This document shows, in pieces, positions 50,721 to 58,655 of a stretch of DNA of 64,000 nt. The position numbers were made by a program, and so were the translations under genes. Under the pieces are notes generated by a model. It was not told the origin of the DNA, did not search any database, and saw only the letters and a list, made by a program, of their open reading frames with translations. Position 1 is the first letter of the stretch; each line of letters starts with the position of its first letter. This DNA comes from Bacteroidales bacterium (GTDB lineage: Bacteria > Bacteroidota > Bacteroidia > Bacteroidales > UBA10428): assembly GCA_016928305.1 (NCBI GenBank), contig JAFGKY010000062.1, positions 62,001 to 126,000 of the forward strand, read 5' to 3'.

Positions 50721-53135
50721 CTAAAACCGGGCTCTGAGTGCAACCATAAAATTCCTCCCGGGGGCACTTAGTCCTGAGGCGTATGGCCGGTAAAGGCGAT
50801 CGGTGATATTTTCGATACCGGCATTCAGTGCAAGGGTTCTGTTGATATACCAGGCACCTTTAAAATTCAATGTGTACCAGCCAGGTACAAAGGGATTGCC
50901 TTGGTCGTCTTTGGCATAGGGTGCATCATCCTGTCGCTCTGACAATGCAAGGTCCTCAAAATCCATTTTGCTGTTGTACACAGAATAGAAATCAAACTTC
51001 AGGTTCTTTCGCTCATACGTCAGATGAGTACTTCCGAATAACGGAGCCGCATGCCGCAAGGGGTAATCAACGAGACTCACCTCATCCTGTTCCATTCCTT
51101 TCTGATAGCTGAGAACACTGTTCAGTTCCAATCCCTTGCCGATTAGTATTTTCACACCTGCCTGGATTCCCCATACATAAGCCCGCGTGATATTCTGTAT
51201 GGCCTGTACGCGGCTCATCTCGCCATCGTACAATATACTGTCCATACCGTTGAATTGAAAATTGCGCCGCGACAGTGCGTTATCAAGATAAGTAAAATAT
51301 GCAGTGATATCCGCTTTCATGAAACGACCGAATATCTTTGAAGTACCAACCTCGACATTCCAGGCATACTCAGGCTTAAGTCCCGGATTGGGTACGACCA
51401 CTGATCCGGGTTCAGAATCAAAAACTTTTGCCATGTCATCAATATTGGGGGCGTGAAATCCTGTACCTCCGTTGACATATATCTGCCATGAATCAGTTGG
51501 CATGAAAACCATGCCTATGCTGCCGTTGAGGGCTCCGTTGTTATTCTCAGTGTGAACGACAGGGAACGGGAACATAGCCGTATCAAAGTCAGCTTTCACC
51601 TTGTAGTAACTGTAACGCAAACCACCATTTAATATCAGGTATTCAATGATTTTATATTTTGCACTGACATAGAAACCATAAGCCTGCCAGGTTGATCCGT
51701 CAGGATAGCGTGTATTGATTGCTAAGCTTTCCTTTGTCATAATATTTATCCGGTTGGCCGTTGAACCTACCTGGTTCAAAATAGCCTCGGTACCATAGTA
51801 AAGCGTGATTTTATCGCTGATTTTCTTATCCAGGTCAATATTCAATGATCCGGCATTGACTTTTTCGGTCTGGTTGCGCAAGCGATTGTTATTGAATTTT
51901 CTGTCGTGACGGCTTTCTTCATAGTTTTGAAAGGCTGCTATCAGTCGCATCTGATCAAACAGGCCAGTTGTTCTTGTATAGGATATTCCCAACCGGTTCA
52001 TCAGCCATTTCTGTGGGCCGTAATACCATTCGGCATTATCAAGGGTACCGTCACCGTTTTCATCCAGGCACAGCCTGTCATACCGTGGTGCATCTGATGT
52101 AAAAGAGTAATGAATGCTGTAATCAATACGCAGATCTTTGACAGGTTTATAGAGTATTTTCTGCATCAGGTACAACTGACTGAAACCTGATTCTACCTGA
52201 ACCTCGGGATCATCATTTATAAGCATGGTATCCCTGTCATGAATATGATCCTGGTAGGTGCGACGAAGAAAATAGGAATTTCCATGAGATCCAGCACGCA
52301 AGTCATCATAATCAGCATAAGTCAGGCTGGTTGTGAAAGCCCATTTCTTCAGCCCGATATTAAAATCGAGATGCCCTGTTTTTTCATTGCTTGCCGAAGA
52401 ATAACGAGCCAATGCATTGCCTGTAATGACCATTTGCTTCTCCGTGGATAACACAGGTCGTAACGTGTGAAAATCCATGACTCCCCCAATAGCATCACTT
52501 CCGTATATTACAGCTCCCGGGCCGAACAGGACTTCAACATCTTCAAAAGAACCAGCATCCAGGGAAATAACATTCTGAAGGTTTCCAAGCCTGAAAATGG
52601 CATTGTTCATCCTTACCCCATCTACTACAAGCAATACACGGTTGGTTGCGAATCCGCGCAACATAGGGGATCCTCCTGCCAGTTGGCTCTTCTGAACATA
52701 TACATAACCACCCGAACCCAATAGATCTGCTGATGTTTGAGAATTTTCAAAACTGGCATCACGCATGCTGATCTTTGCAATACGGTATGGGATCTCAATC
52801 TTTTCCTGTTCCCAACGATTGGCTGAAACCACCACTTCATCCAGTGAAATACTCAGAGCAGTAAGTTCTACAATGAAAAACTTCGATTGCAGATTACTAT
52901 AGCTAAATATAACCGGTGAATAACTGACATGCTGAAAATAAATACTATCGGCTCCTGTAAAAACATTCAGTTTTACCTGACCCTTGGCATTGGTTATTGC
53001 AGAAGCCACAGGATTTTTAGCATAGAGCACAACACCGGCAATGGTTTGTCGTGTAGTGGCATCAATCACCGTTAAGGTTTGGGTATGAGTATTTATACTG
53101 ATAAAAACAAATGCAAACAATAGTGTTCTTTTCAT
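50721..53135 (-). CDS. TonB-dependent outer-membrane receptor
   Basis: From the ATG at 53135, 804 residues, with signal peptide (MKRTLLFAFVFISINTHTQT). N-terminal CarboxypepD-like domain (about 20-95: TLTVIDATTRQTIAGVVLYA), TonB box/plug from about 105 (DEVVVSANRWEQEKIEIPYR, GSPMLRGFATNRVLLVVDGV, GPGAVIYGSDAIGGVMDF), then a beta barrel ending in NFMVALRARF. The plug style and RGFATNRVLLVVDGVR fit ligand-gated receptors such as those for iron chelates or cobalamin rather than SusC. No riboswitch or SusD partner is near, so the ligand is unknown. Isolated gene. Confidence 0.93.
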   Translation of the reverse strand: MKRTLLFAFVFISINTHTQTLTVIDATTRQTIAGVVLYAKNPVASAITNAKGQVKLNVFTGADSIYFQHVSYSPVIFSYSNLQSKFFIVELTALSISLDEVVVSANRWEQEKIEIPYRIAKISMRDASFENSQTSADLLGSGGYVYVQKSQLAGGSPMLRGFATNRVLLVVDGVRMNNAIFRLGNLQNVISLDAGSFEDVEVLFGPGAVIYGSDAIGGVMDFHTLRPVLSTEKQMVITGNALARYSSASNEKTGHLDFNIGLKKWAFTTSLTYADYDDLRAGSHGNSYFLRRTYQDHIHDRDTMLINDDPEVQVESGFSQLYLMQKILYKPVKDLRIDYSIHYSFTSDAPRYDRLCLDENGDGTLDNAEWYYGPQKWLMNRLGISYTRTTGLFDQMRLIAAFQNYEESRHDRKFNNNRLRNQTEKVNAGSLNIDLDKKISDKITLYYGTEAILNQVGSTANRINIMTKESLAINTRYPDGSTWQAYGFYVSAKYKIIEYLILNGGLRYSYYKVKADFDTAMFPFPVVHTENNNGALNGSIGMVFMPTDSWQIYVNGGTGFHAPNIDDMAKVFDSEPGSVVVPNPGLKPEYAWNVEVGTSKIFGRFMKADITAYFTYLDNALSRRNFQFNGMDSILYDGEMSRVQAIQNITRAYVWGIQAGVKILIGKGLELNSVLSYQKGMEQDEVSLVDYPLRHAAPLFGSTHLTYERKNLKFDFYSVYNSKMDFEDLALSERQDDAPYAKDDQGNPFVPGWYTLNFKGAWYINRTLALNAGIENITDRLYRPYASGLSAPGRNFMVALRARF

Positions 53136-53328
53136 GATTATCTGATAAAAATAACAAGGTCTATCGGTGGTAGTTTTAAAAAATACGTTCAGCAATTTTT
53201 ATGCGACCGCAATATACAACACAAAAGAGAGATGGGCAAGAAGTTCACGGTTTGCAATTCACAGCTGACAGTCCACTGTCGACAGTCCACAGCACATTCA
53301 TGAAGCGGTAAACCCCAAAATCTTTAAA
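53136..53328. other. Spacer with GTTCAC/GACAGTCCAC words
   Basis: The region upstream of the TonB receptor has GTTCACGGTT, GACAGTCCACTGTCGACAG and related words, a short imperfect palindrome (CAGTCCACTGTCGACAG), and no recognised gene. It may contain the receptor promoter, but no TAnnTTTG was recognised. Confidence 0.4.
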
Positions 53329-53488
53329 CTTTCAAACCTTCAAACCTTCAAACCTTCAAACCTTCAAACTTTCAAACTTTCAAACCTTCAAACCTTCAAA
53401 CTTTCAAACTTTCAAACCTTCAAACTTTCAAACCTTCAAACCTTCAAACTTTCAAACTTTCAAACTTTCAAACTTTCAAACCTTCAAA
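53329..53488 (+). repeat. Tandem octamer array, 20 copies (CYTTCAAA)
   Basis: Exactly 20 contiguous 8-bp units CCTTCAAA or CTTTCAAA, varying only in the second base (pattern T C C C C T T C C T T C T C C T T T T C), with a partial CTTT at the end. It lies 53 bp upstream of the radical-SAM gene. No spacers, so not CRISPR. Confidence 0.97.
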
Positions 53489-53541
53489 CTTTGGTTTTAA
53501 ACCCGAAAATGGTATATTATAAAATTCATTTTTGATTAGAA

Positions 53542-54801
53542 ATGCGTCAGGAATCGCTGGAGAAATTGAAAATACTGGCCAAGGCTGCCAAATATGATGT
53601 TTCGTGTGCATCAAGTGGTGTCAAACGACCTAATCCCGGAAAAGGTATCGGAAACGCTACCGCATGGGGAGTATGTCATAGTTTTGCAGAAGACGGACGA
53701 TGCATTTCCCTGCTCAAGATCATGCTTACCAACAACTGCATTTATGATTGTGCCTATTGTATCAATCGCAGAAGCAATGATATTCAGCGTACTACTTTTA
53801 CGGTGGATGAGCTTGTGGAGCTGACCATTGAATTCTATCGCAGGAATTACATCGAAGGCTTGTTCCTGAGTTCAGGCGTCTTCCGGAATCCTGACTATAC
53901 CATGGAACGCATGATAAAGGTGGCAAAAGACCTTCGTCTTGTTCACCGGTACAACGCCTATATTCATCTTAAAAGCATTCCCGGGGCAAGCCCGGCACTG
54001 ATAAGAGAAGCCGGTCTGTACGCTGATCGTCTGAGTGTGAACATTGAAATCCCCACCGAACAAAATCTGAAAATGCTGGCACCTGAGAAAGACTATGACC
54101 AGATATTGCAACCCATGAGATTGATTAATCAGTGTATATTGCAAAGCAAAGAAGAACGGAAATTTTTTAGGAATGCCAAAAAGTACACTCCGGCCGGGCA
54201 AAGCACCCAGATGATCATTGGAGCCACGCCCGAAACAGACCGGCAGATATTATCCATGGCAGCACACTTATATAAAAATCAAAACCTGAAACGGGTTTAT
54301 TATTCCGGCTTTATTCCGGTGAATGCCTACGACAAGCGTCTTCCTGCACTGGAGGAGCCTCCTTTGGTGAGAGAACACCGGCTATACCAGGCCGATTGGC
54401 TGTTCCGTTTTTATGAATTCGGTATGGACGAGATCGTGAATGAAAAACATCCTGACCTCGAACTTGAAATCGATCCGAAGCTGAGCTTTGCTTTGCGCAA
54501 TCCATCTTTTTTCCCTGTTGACATCAACAAAGCCGATTATGCCATGATTCTCAGGGTACCGGGTATCGGACCAAAATCGGCAAAACTGATCGTAGCATCT
54601 CGCAAATACCAGCGCCTGACCTCGGAAAACCTGCGAAAAATGGGTGTTGTTATGAAACGGGCCAGGTATTTTATCACCTGCGGAGAACTGACTTCGCCTA
54701 CCGTCCAGGAAATTAAACCCGAAGGATTAAGGAGGTTGTTTACCGAACAGGTCAAACCCAAAAGCAAGACCGGTCAGCCTGTTCAGCTGACGCTGTTTTA
54801 A
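53542..54801 (+). CDS. Putative DNA modification/repair radical SAM protein (TIGR03916-like)
   Basis: A 419-residue radical SAM enzyme. The cluster motif CxxxCxxC is at Cys66, Cys70, Cys73 in NNCIYDCAYC. The N-terminal segment AKYDVSCASSGVKRPNPGKG and TAWGVCHSFAEDGRC adds cysteines before the barrel. A helix-hairpin-helix DNA-binding part near residue 340 has RVPGIGPKSAKLIVASRKYQ. Proteins of this family are called putative DNA modification/repair radical SAM proteins and are usually next to a TIGR03915-type partner, which here is at 55428. The chemistry is unknown. Between them a DUF559 element is inserted. Confidence 0.88.
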   Translation: MRQESLEKLKILAKAAKYDVSCASSGVKRPNPGKGIGNATAWGVCHSFAEDGRCISLLKIMLTNNCIYDCAYCINRRSNDIQRTTFTVDELVELTIEFYRRNYIEGLFLSSGVFRNPDYTMERMIKVAKDLRLVHRYNAYIHLKSIPGASPALIREAGLYADRLSVNIEIPTEQNLKMLAPEKDYDQILQPMRLINQCILQSKEERKFFRNAKKYTPAGQSTQMIIGATPETDRQILSMAAHLYKNQNLKRVYYSGFIPVNAYDKRLPALEEPPLVREHRLYQADWLFRFYEFGMDEIVNEKHPDLELEIDPKLSFALRNPSFFPVDINKADYAMILRVPGIGPKSAKLIVASRKYQRLTSENLRKMGVVMKRARYFITCGELTSPTVQEIKPEGLRRLFTEQVKPKSKTGQPVQLTLF

Positions 54802-54864
54802 CCTGGGTATTGTATTTATGAATAGCCTGAAATGAAAAATGATATTTATAATTGGGTGACTTTG

Positions 54865-54899
54865 CCCCTCTCCAAACTGGAGAGGGGTTGGGGGTGAGG
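54865..54899 (+). repeat. Left inverted repeat of the DUF559 element
   Basis: A 23-bp palindrome (arms CCCCTCTCC/GGAGAGGGG) followed by TTGGGGGTGAGG. It is nearly identical, in inverted orientation, to 55293-55327: two mismatches in the central AAACT versus AGTTT reading, and one at TT versus CT. Confidence 0.9.
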
Positions 54900-54905
54900 A
54901 AAAGA

Positions 54906-55339
54906 ATGCTGAAAATGAACAAAAGCGAAGAAATTAAAACCGTTGCCATAAGCCTTTCCTCAGAACTGCTGAGACATGCAAGGGATCTCCGGAAAAACCT
55001 TACAGATGCTGAGAAATTGTTATGGCAAATAGTCAGGAACCTAAAGCTCAATAACTGGAAATCAGGAGGCAACATCCTCTGCCTGAAGGAATAATCCTGG
55101 ATTTCTATTGTGCTGAAACCAAGGTGGCTATTGAACTTGATGGGGCATTTCATCACCTTAAAGATCAGAAAGAAAGAGACAGAGACAGAACATTTGAATT
55201 AAAGAAATATGAAATAAGGATAATCCGATTTTGGAATGCTGAAGTACTTAATGAAACCGAAGTTGTACTTGGAAAAATTATCAGCTTTTCCTCCTCACCC
55301 CCAGCCCCTCTCCAAACTGGAGAGGGGAGACGTCTTTAA
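54906..55339 (+). pseudogene. DUF559 (Vsr-like endonuclease) gene, frameshifted
   Basis: The first part reads MLKMNKSEEIKTVAISLSSE, then LLRHARDLRKNLTDAEKLLW and IVRNLKLNNWK (standard DUF559 start). At about 55059-55063 one base is missing: TGGAAATCAGGAGG should read TGG AAA TTC AGG AGG. In the other frame the protein continues QHPLPEGIILDFYCAETKVA and IELDGAFHHLKDQKERDRDR, then IIRFWNAEV, which is the full catalytic part of the family. So one T deletion splits the gene into two overlapping frames. It may be a real inactivation, a phase variant, or a sequencing error. The C-terminus runs into the right repeat. Confidence 0.82.
55293..55327 (-). repeat. Right inverted repeat of the DUF559 element
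   Basis: Begins CCTCACCCCCAG and ends with the 23-bp palindrome with CCCCTCTCC/GGAGAGGGG arms; reversed copy of the left repeat. The downstream part encodes the PPAPLQTGEG tail of the broken ORF. Confidence 0.9.
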
Positions 55340-55427
55340 CTGAGTCGGAGAGGCTTTCGGAAGGGCCATCAAAAATACCTTTTGAAGCTGCAAGATTGCA
55401 AAATCAGAATTTTATCAAACTCAATAT

Positions 55428-56204
55428 ATGGAATCTTTCAGGATAACCTTCATATACGACAAATCCTTCGACGGTCTGTTGACCGCGGTCTTTGAATCCT
55501 TCGAACACCGACAGATACCGGACGCCATCACCGGTTCAGCTGATGTCCCGGCTGAGCTCTGGAACGAACCGGTTTTGATCACCACCGACTGCAACAAATC
55601 CGATAGGGTATGGTACGCTCTTGTAAAGTGTATTTCTTCGGCAACGGCCAACCGGTTTTTCAGGATCCATTATTCCGGAATCGAAGGCATTGACCTGCCC
55701 CTGTTCAGGTTAATACGCAAAATCTTTGAAAAAGGTCCGGGTATTCTTGAAAACCATGCCGATCCCGACGTACTCGCTATTAAAAAAGCCGATAGAAGGG
55801 TTTCCCGGGAAGCTGAAAGGGTAGCGCAGTTCGTTCGTTTTCAGAAAACCGCCGACAATATATATTTTGCCGCCTTCGAGCCCGATTATGATGTTATTCC
55901 CATGGTTTTGGGTCATTTTCGCGATCGCTTTGCTGACCAGCGCTGGATAATATATGATATGCGACGAAAAAAAGGATATTATTATAATGGTCATGAACTG
56001 CAATGGGTAACGCTGACAAGTGATAGAATTTCATCTTCCGGGGATGTAGATCCGCTTGTGTTGTCAGCGGATGAGATCCTGTTTCAACGTCTCTGGCAGC
56101 AATACTTCCGCTCGATATGCATTGACCAGCGGCTGAACCTTCAACTACACCGGCAGAAGATCCCAAAGAAATACTGGAAATACCTCACGGAAAAGAAACA
56201 ATAG
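55428..56204 (+). CDS. TIGR03915-like putative DNA repair protein
   Basis: A 258-residue protein beginning MESFRITFIYDKSFDGLLTA, the family start (YDGSFEGLLTAVFE-like), with a core FRIHYSGIEGIDLPLFRLIR and a C-terminal DUF4130-type region (DVDPLVLSADEILFQRLWQQ, YFRSICIDQRLNLQLHRQ, IPKKYWKYLTE). Members occur beside TIGR03916 radical SAM proteins and are called putative DNA repair proteins; biochemical function is not established. Here it is 88 bp after the DUF559 element and on the same strand as the radical SAM gene, supporting an originally contiguous two-gene unit. Its stop is convergent with gntR. Confidence 0.85.
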   Translation: MESFRITFIYDKSFDGLLTAVFESFEHRQIPDAITGSADVPAELWNEPVLITTDCNKSDRVWYALVKCISSATANRFFRIHYSGIEGIDLPLFRLIRKIFEKGPGILENHADPDVLAIKKADRRVSREAERVAQFVRFQKTADNIYFAAFEPDYDVIPMVLGHFRDRFADQRWIIYDMRRKKGYYYNGHELQWVTLTSDRISSSGDVDPLVLSADEILFQRLWQQYFRSICIDQRLNLQLHRQKIPKKYWKYLTEKKQ

Positions 56205-56336
56205 CCGCAGCAACCAACCACAATGCTACCGGAAGAACGATGGATGATACCCGATTCACAAAAATCTCTGGAAAGATGGTTTATTACCAGGGATTCTTTT
56301 ATCCTTCGTGAAGGATGTTCTATCAGGCCGGATTCG

Positions 56337-57053
56337 CTAAAACCTCCCGTACAGCACATATTCATCCGTATTGCAAAACACCTGGCTGTAAACATAAAAA
56401 TCCACCCGGTTGGTTTCCATACGCCGGTTGAGTTGCAACACCGGATGACCTTTTGATACGCTAAAATATTTCTGCAGGGTTTTATCAGCGCCACGGGCCA
56501 GTATTTGTTGTTCTCCACCCTTGATCTCTATCTGATAAAATTTACGAAGAATGTCAAAAAGCGACTTATTTTCAAATGACCTTGAAGTGAATCTGGGCAG
56601 ATTAAGATTTGGTATCATGGTAATGTCATAAAAAACAGGATTGCTGTTAACATACCGAAGTCGTTCCATATAGATGCATCCCAGCTCCTTTTCGCGTTCC
56701 GAGAGGTTGAAAGTAAAGGCATTGGTCCAGTTCCTTATTTCCGGCTTTACAATGATCTTTGTCTTTAAATACTCCTGACCAATAGCCGATGTAGTACCCG
56801 TAATGGATAAGATTCCGATTCCTTTGGGCACACCCATCACAATGCTTCCTTTGCCCTGGTGCTTTTTAATATAGCCGTCGTTTACCAGTGCATCGAGGGC
56901 TTTACGTATGGTCGGCCGGGTAGCATGATATAACACACACATATCATGTTCGGAAGGAAGAAGGGTTCCCTGTTTATATACCTCGTCCTGAATCTGCTTG
57001 CGGATTGTTTCATAAACCATACGATATGTGGGTATTTTGGAAACCTGGGCCAT
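56337..57053 (-). CDS. GntR-family regulator with UTRA domain (HutC subfamily)
   Basis: A 238-residue protein. The N-terminal winged helix (about 12-70) has LLPSEHDMCVLYHATRPTIR and KALDALVNDGYIKKHQGKGS, the standard GntR pattern. Residues about 95-230 form a UTRA ligand domain with CIYMERLRYVNSNPVFYDIT, an ligand-binding arm, and ILARGADKTLQKYFSVSKGH near the end. The gene is divergent from the dehydrogenase operon, and a palindrome matching the HutC-type consensus lies in between, so it is most likely the repressor of that operon. The effector is presumably a sugar phosphate or related metabolite. Confidence 0.92.
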   Translation of the reverse strand: MAQVSKIPTYRMVYETIRKQIQDEVYKQGTLLPSEHDMCVLYHATRPTIRKALDALVNDGYIKKHQGKGSIVMGVPKGIGILSITGTTSAIGQEYLKTKIIVKPEIRNWTNAFTFNLSEREKELGCIYMERLRYVNSNPVFYDITMIPNLNLPRFTSRSFENKSLFDILRKFYQIEIKGGEQQILARGADKTLQKYFSVSKGHPVLQLNRRMETNRVDFYVYSQVFCNTDEYVLYGRF

Positions 57054-57078
57054 TTGTGATTATATCAATAGCAGCGAA

Positions 57079-57086
57079 CAAATGTA
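57079..57086 (-). promoter_or_regulatory. -7 box for gntR
   Basis: TACATTTG on the minus strand matches TAnnTTTG, 26 bp before the ATG at 57053. No TTG is seen at the -33 spacing. Confidence 0.5.
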
Positions 57087-57155
57087 ACAAAAAAAACCGT
57101 TATAAGTATAATATGTTAACCTATATTTTTCAACTTGTAAATATATTTAATAATC

Positions 57156-57174
57156 TATATTTGTTATATATTTG
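57156..57174 (+). promoter_or_regulatory. Tandem -7 boxes upstream of the dehydrogenase operon
   Basis: TATATTTG occurs twice, at 57156-57163 and 57167-57174. A TTG for the -33 element is not clearly spaced. The operator at 57210-57237 lies downstream of both, so a bound repressor would act as a block to transcription. Confidence 0.45.
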
Positions 57175-57209
57175 ATTTTCTGTTATATATTTATTTATAA
57201 ATTATTTTA

Positions 57210-57237
57210 ATAATTACTTGTATATACAAGTTATTAT
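57210..57237. promoter_or_regulatory. HutC-type GntR operator palindrome
   Basis: The core ACTTGTATATACAAGT (57216-57231) is a perfect 16-bp palindrome with GTATATAC at its centre, matching the HutC-subfamily GT-N-TA-N-AC consensus. It extends to 28 bp with one mismatch (ATAAT/ATTAT arms). A half-site ACTTGTA lies at 57133-57139. It is 30 bp before the E2 start, in the intergenic region divergent from gntR. Confidence 0.8.
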
Positions 57238-57267
57238 AGTTATTTTTACGGCAACAAATTTGCAATC

Positions 57268-58623
57268 ATGGCTACTCCTGTTATCATGCCCAAACAGGGG
57301 CAATCGGTCGAAAGCTGTATACTGACAACCTGGAACAAGAAAAAAGGAGATCCGGTTAAAAAAGGGGATGTACTCTTCTCGTATGAAACCGATAAAGCCT
57401 CATTTGAAGCCGAAGCTGAAGCTGATGGTATCATACTGGAAACCTTCTATGCAGAAGGTGATGAAATACCGGTTCTGGTGAATATAGCCGTTATCGGACA
57501 ACCAGGTGAATCCGTTGATGAATTCCGTCCGGGAAAGGAATTATCACCCGTTAGAACGGATGCTGAAAAAGAAGAAAACAAAATACAGGCGCCTCCTGAC
57601 GAAGTAAAAACCGATGTGCCGGATGCAAACCTGCCAACTGAGGACGGAGCCATTAAAATATCTCCACGGGCCCGTATGCTGGCTGTTGAAAAAGGTGTCC
57701 CCCTTGCAACAATTAAAGGAAGCGGTCCCGGGGGAAGGATCCTTGAACGCGATATTCACCAGTATCTCCTGCATTATCCCCGTATGACTCCACTGGCCGG
57801 TTCTGTCGCCGACCGAGAAGGTCTCTCATCAAAAGGCAAAGGTACAGGATTATCCGGTGCCGTTACAGCAGACGATCTGGGGGCACCTGCCGGTAAGGAT
57901 CTTGCCGGTTATATCGACAAGCCCCTGACAAACATACGTAAGATCATAGCCAGGGCCATGCATGCCTCACTTCAGCAATCGGCACAGCTGACCCATCACA
58001 TGGGTGCCGATGTCAGCCGGCTGCTGGAAATCAGGAAAAAGGTAAAGACCTTGCAGGAGAAAGGATATCCATACAACATTACACTGAACGACATGATTTG
58101 TTATGCCGTTATCCGTGCATTGCAAAAACATCCTGCGGCAAATGCGCATTTTCTGGGTGAAAGTATACGGTACTTTTCATCCGTACATCTCGGACTCGCA
58201 GTGGATACGGATCGCGGACTGATGGTGCCCGCACTGCTTAATGCATCAGAGCTATCGCTTATTGCGCTTTCTCAGGAACTGAAGACAATGGCCGAACAAT
58301 GCCGGAACGGCAGCATCAATCCCGATCTTCTGGCCCCGGCCAGTGCCTCTTTCACGGTCTCCAACCTGGGTAACTATGGCGTCGAAATGTTTACACCAGT
58401 GATTAACCTTCCCCAGGTGGCAATTCTGGGTGTAAATACCATTACTTATCGCCCACGGCCGTTTAAAGAATACAGTGTTGAGTTTATGCCGTCCATAGGG
58501 CTTTCACTGACATATGATCATCGTGCTATTGACGGTGGACCCGCAACTATCTTCCTGGCGGAAATAAAGAATGAGATTGAAAATTTTGAATGGAATCCGT
58601 CCTCAGAGTCCTCTGACGAGTGA
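57268..58623 (+). CDS. 2-oxoacid dehydrogenase E2, dihydrolipoamide acyltransferase
   Basis: A 451-residue E2 subunit. An N-terminal lipoyl domain has the modified lysine Lys43 in YETDKASFEAEAEADG. A peripheral-subunit-binding domain (about 130-165) has ISPRARMLAVEKGVPLATIK. A second motif GLSGAVTADDLGAP (about 190-215) resembles another binding segment. The catalytic domain (about 220-445) has SFTVSNLGNYGVEMFTPVIN and the active-site DHRAIDGG near the end. It forms the core of a 2-oxoacid dehydrogenase complex. First gene of the operon, next to the GntR operator. Confidence 0.94.
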   Translation: MATPVIMPKQGQSVESCILTTWNKKKGDPVKKGDVLFSYETDKASFEAEAEADGIILETFYAEGDEIPVLVNIAVIGQPGESVDEFRPGKELSPVRTDAEKEENKIQAPPDEVKTDVPDANLPTEDGAIKISPRARMLAVEKGVPLATIKGSGPGGRILERDIHQYLLHYPRMTPLAGSVADREGLSSKGKGTGLSGAVTADDLGAPAGKDLAGYIDKPLTNIRKIIARAMHASLQQSAQLTHHMGADVSRLLEIRKKVKTLQEKGYPYNITLNDMICYAVIRALQKHPAANAHFLGESIRYFSSVHLGLAVDTDRGLMVPALLNASELSLIALSQELKTMAEQCRNGSINPDLLAPASASFTVSNLGNYGVEMFTPVINLPQVAILGVNTITYRPRPFKEYSVEFMPSIGLSLTYDHRAIDGGPATIFLAEIKNEIENFEWNPSSESSDE

Positions 58624-58655
58624 CGCTGAGGGAAAAAAATGAAATAAATAAAACT

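Larger units (their letters stand above)
54865..55327. mobile_element. Small element: DUF559 gene between 35-bp inverted repeats
   Basis: A 463-bp unit lies between the two repair genes. Each end carries the same 35-bp sequence in opposite orientation (54865-54899 and 55293-55327), and the outer 23 bp of each copy is itself a palindrome (CCCCTCTCC and GGAGAGGGG arms around AAACT). Between them is a broken DUF559 gene. No transposase is encoded and no clear target duplication is seen. It resembles dispersed Bacteroidota repeats associated with DUF559 genes, as remembered, not searched. Confidence 0.7.

Noticed and set aside
53329..53488. Possible CRISPR array
   Set aside because: The 8-bp units are contiguous with no spacers and no cas genes nearby.
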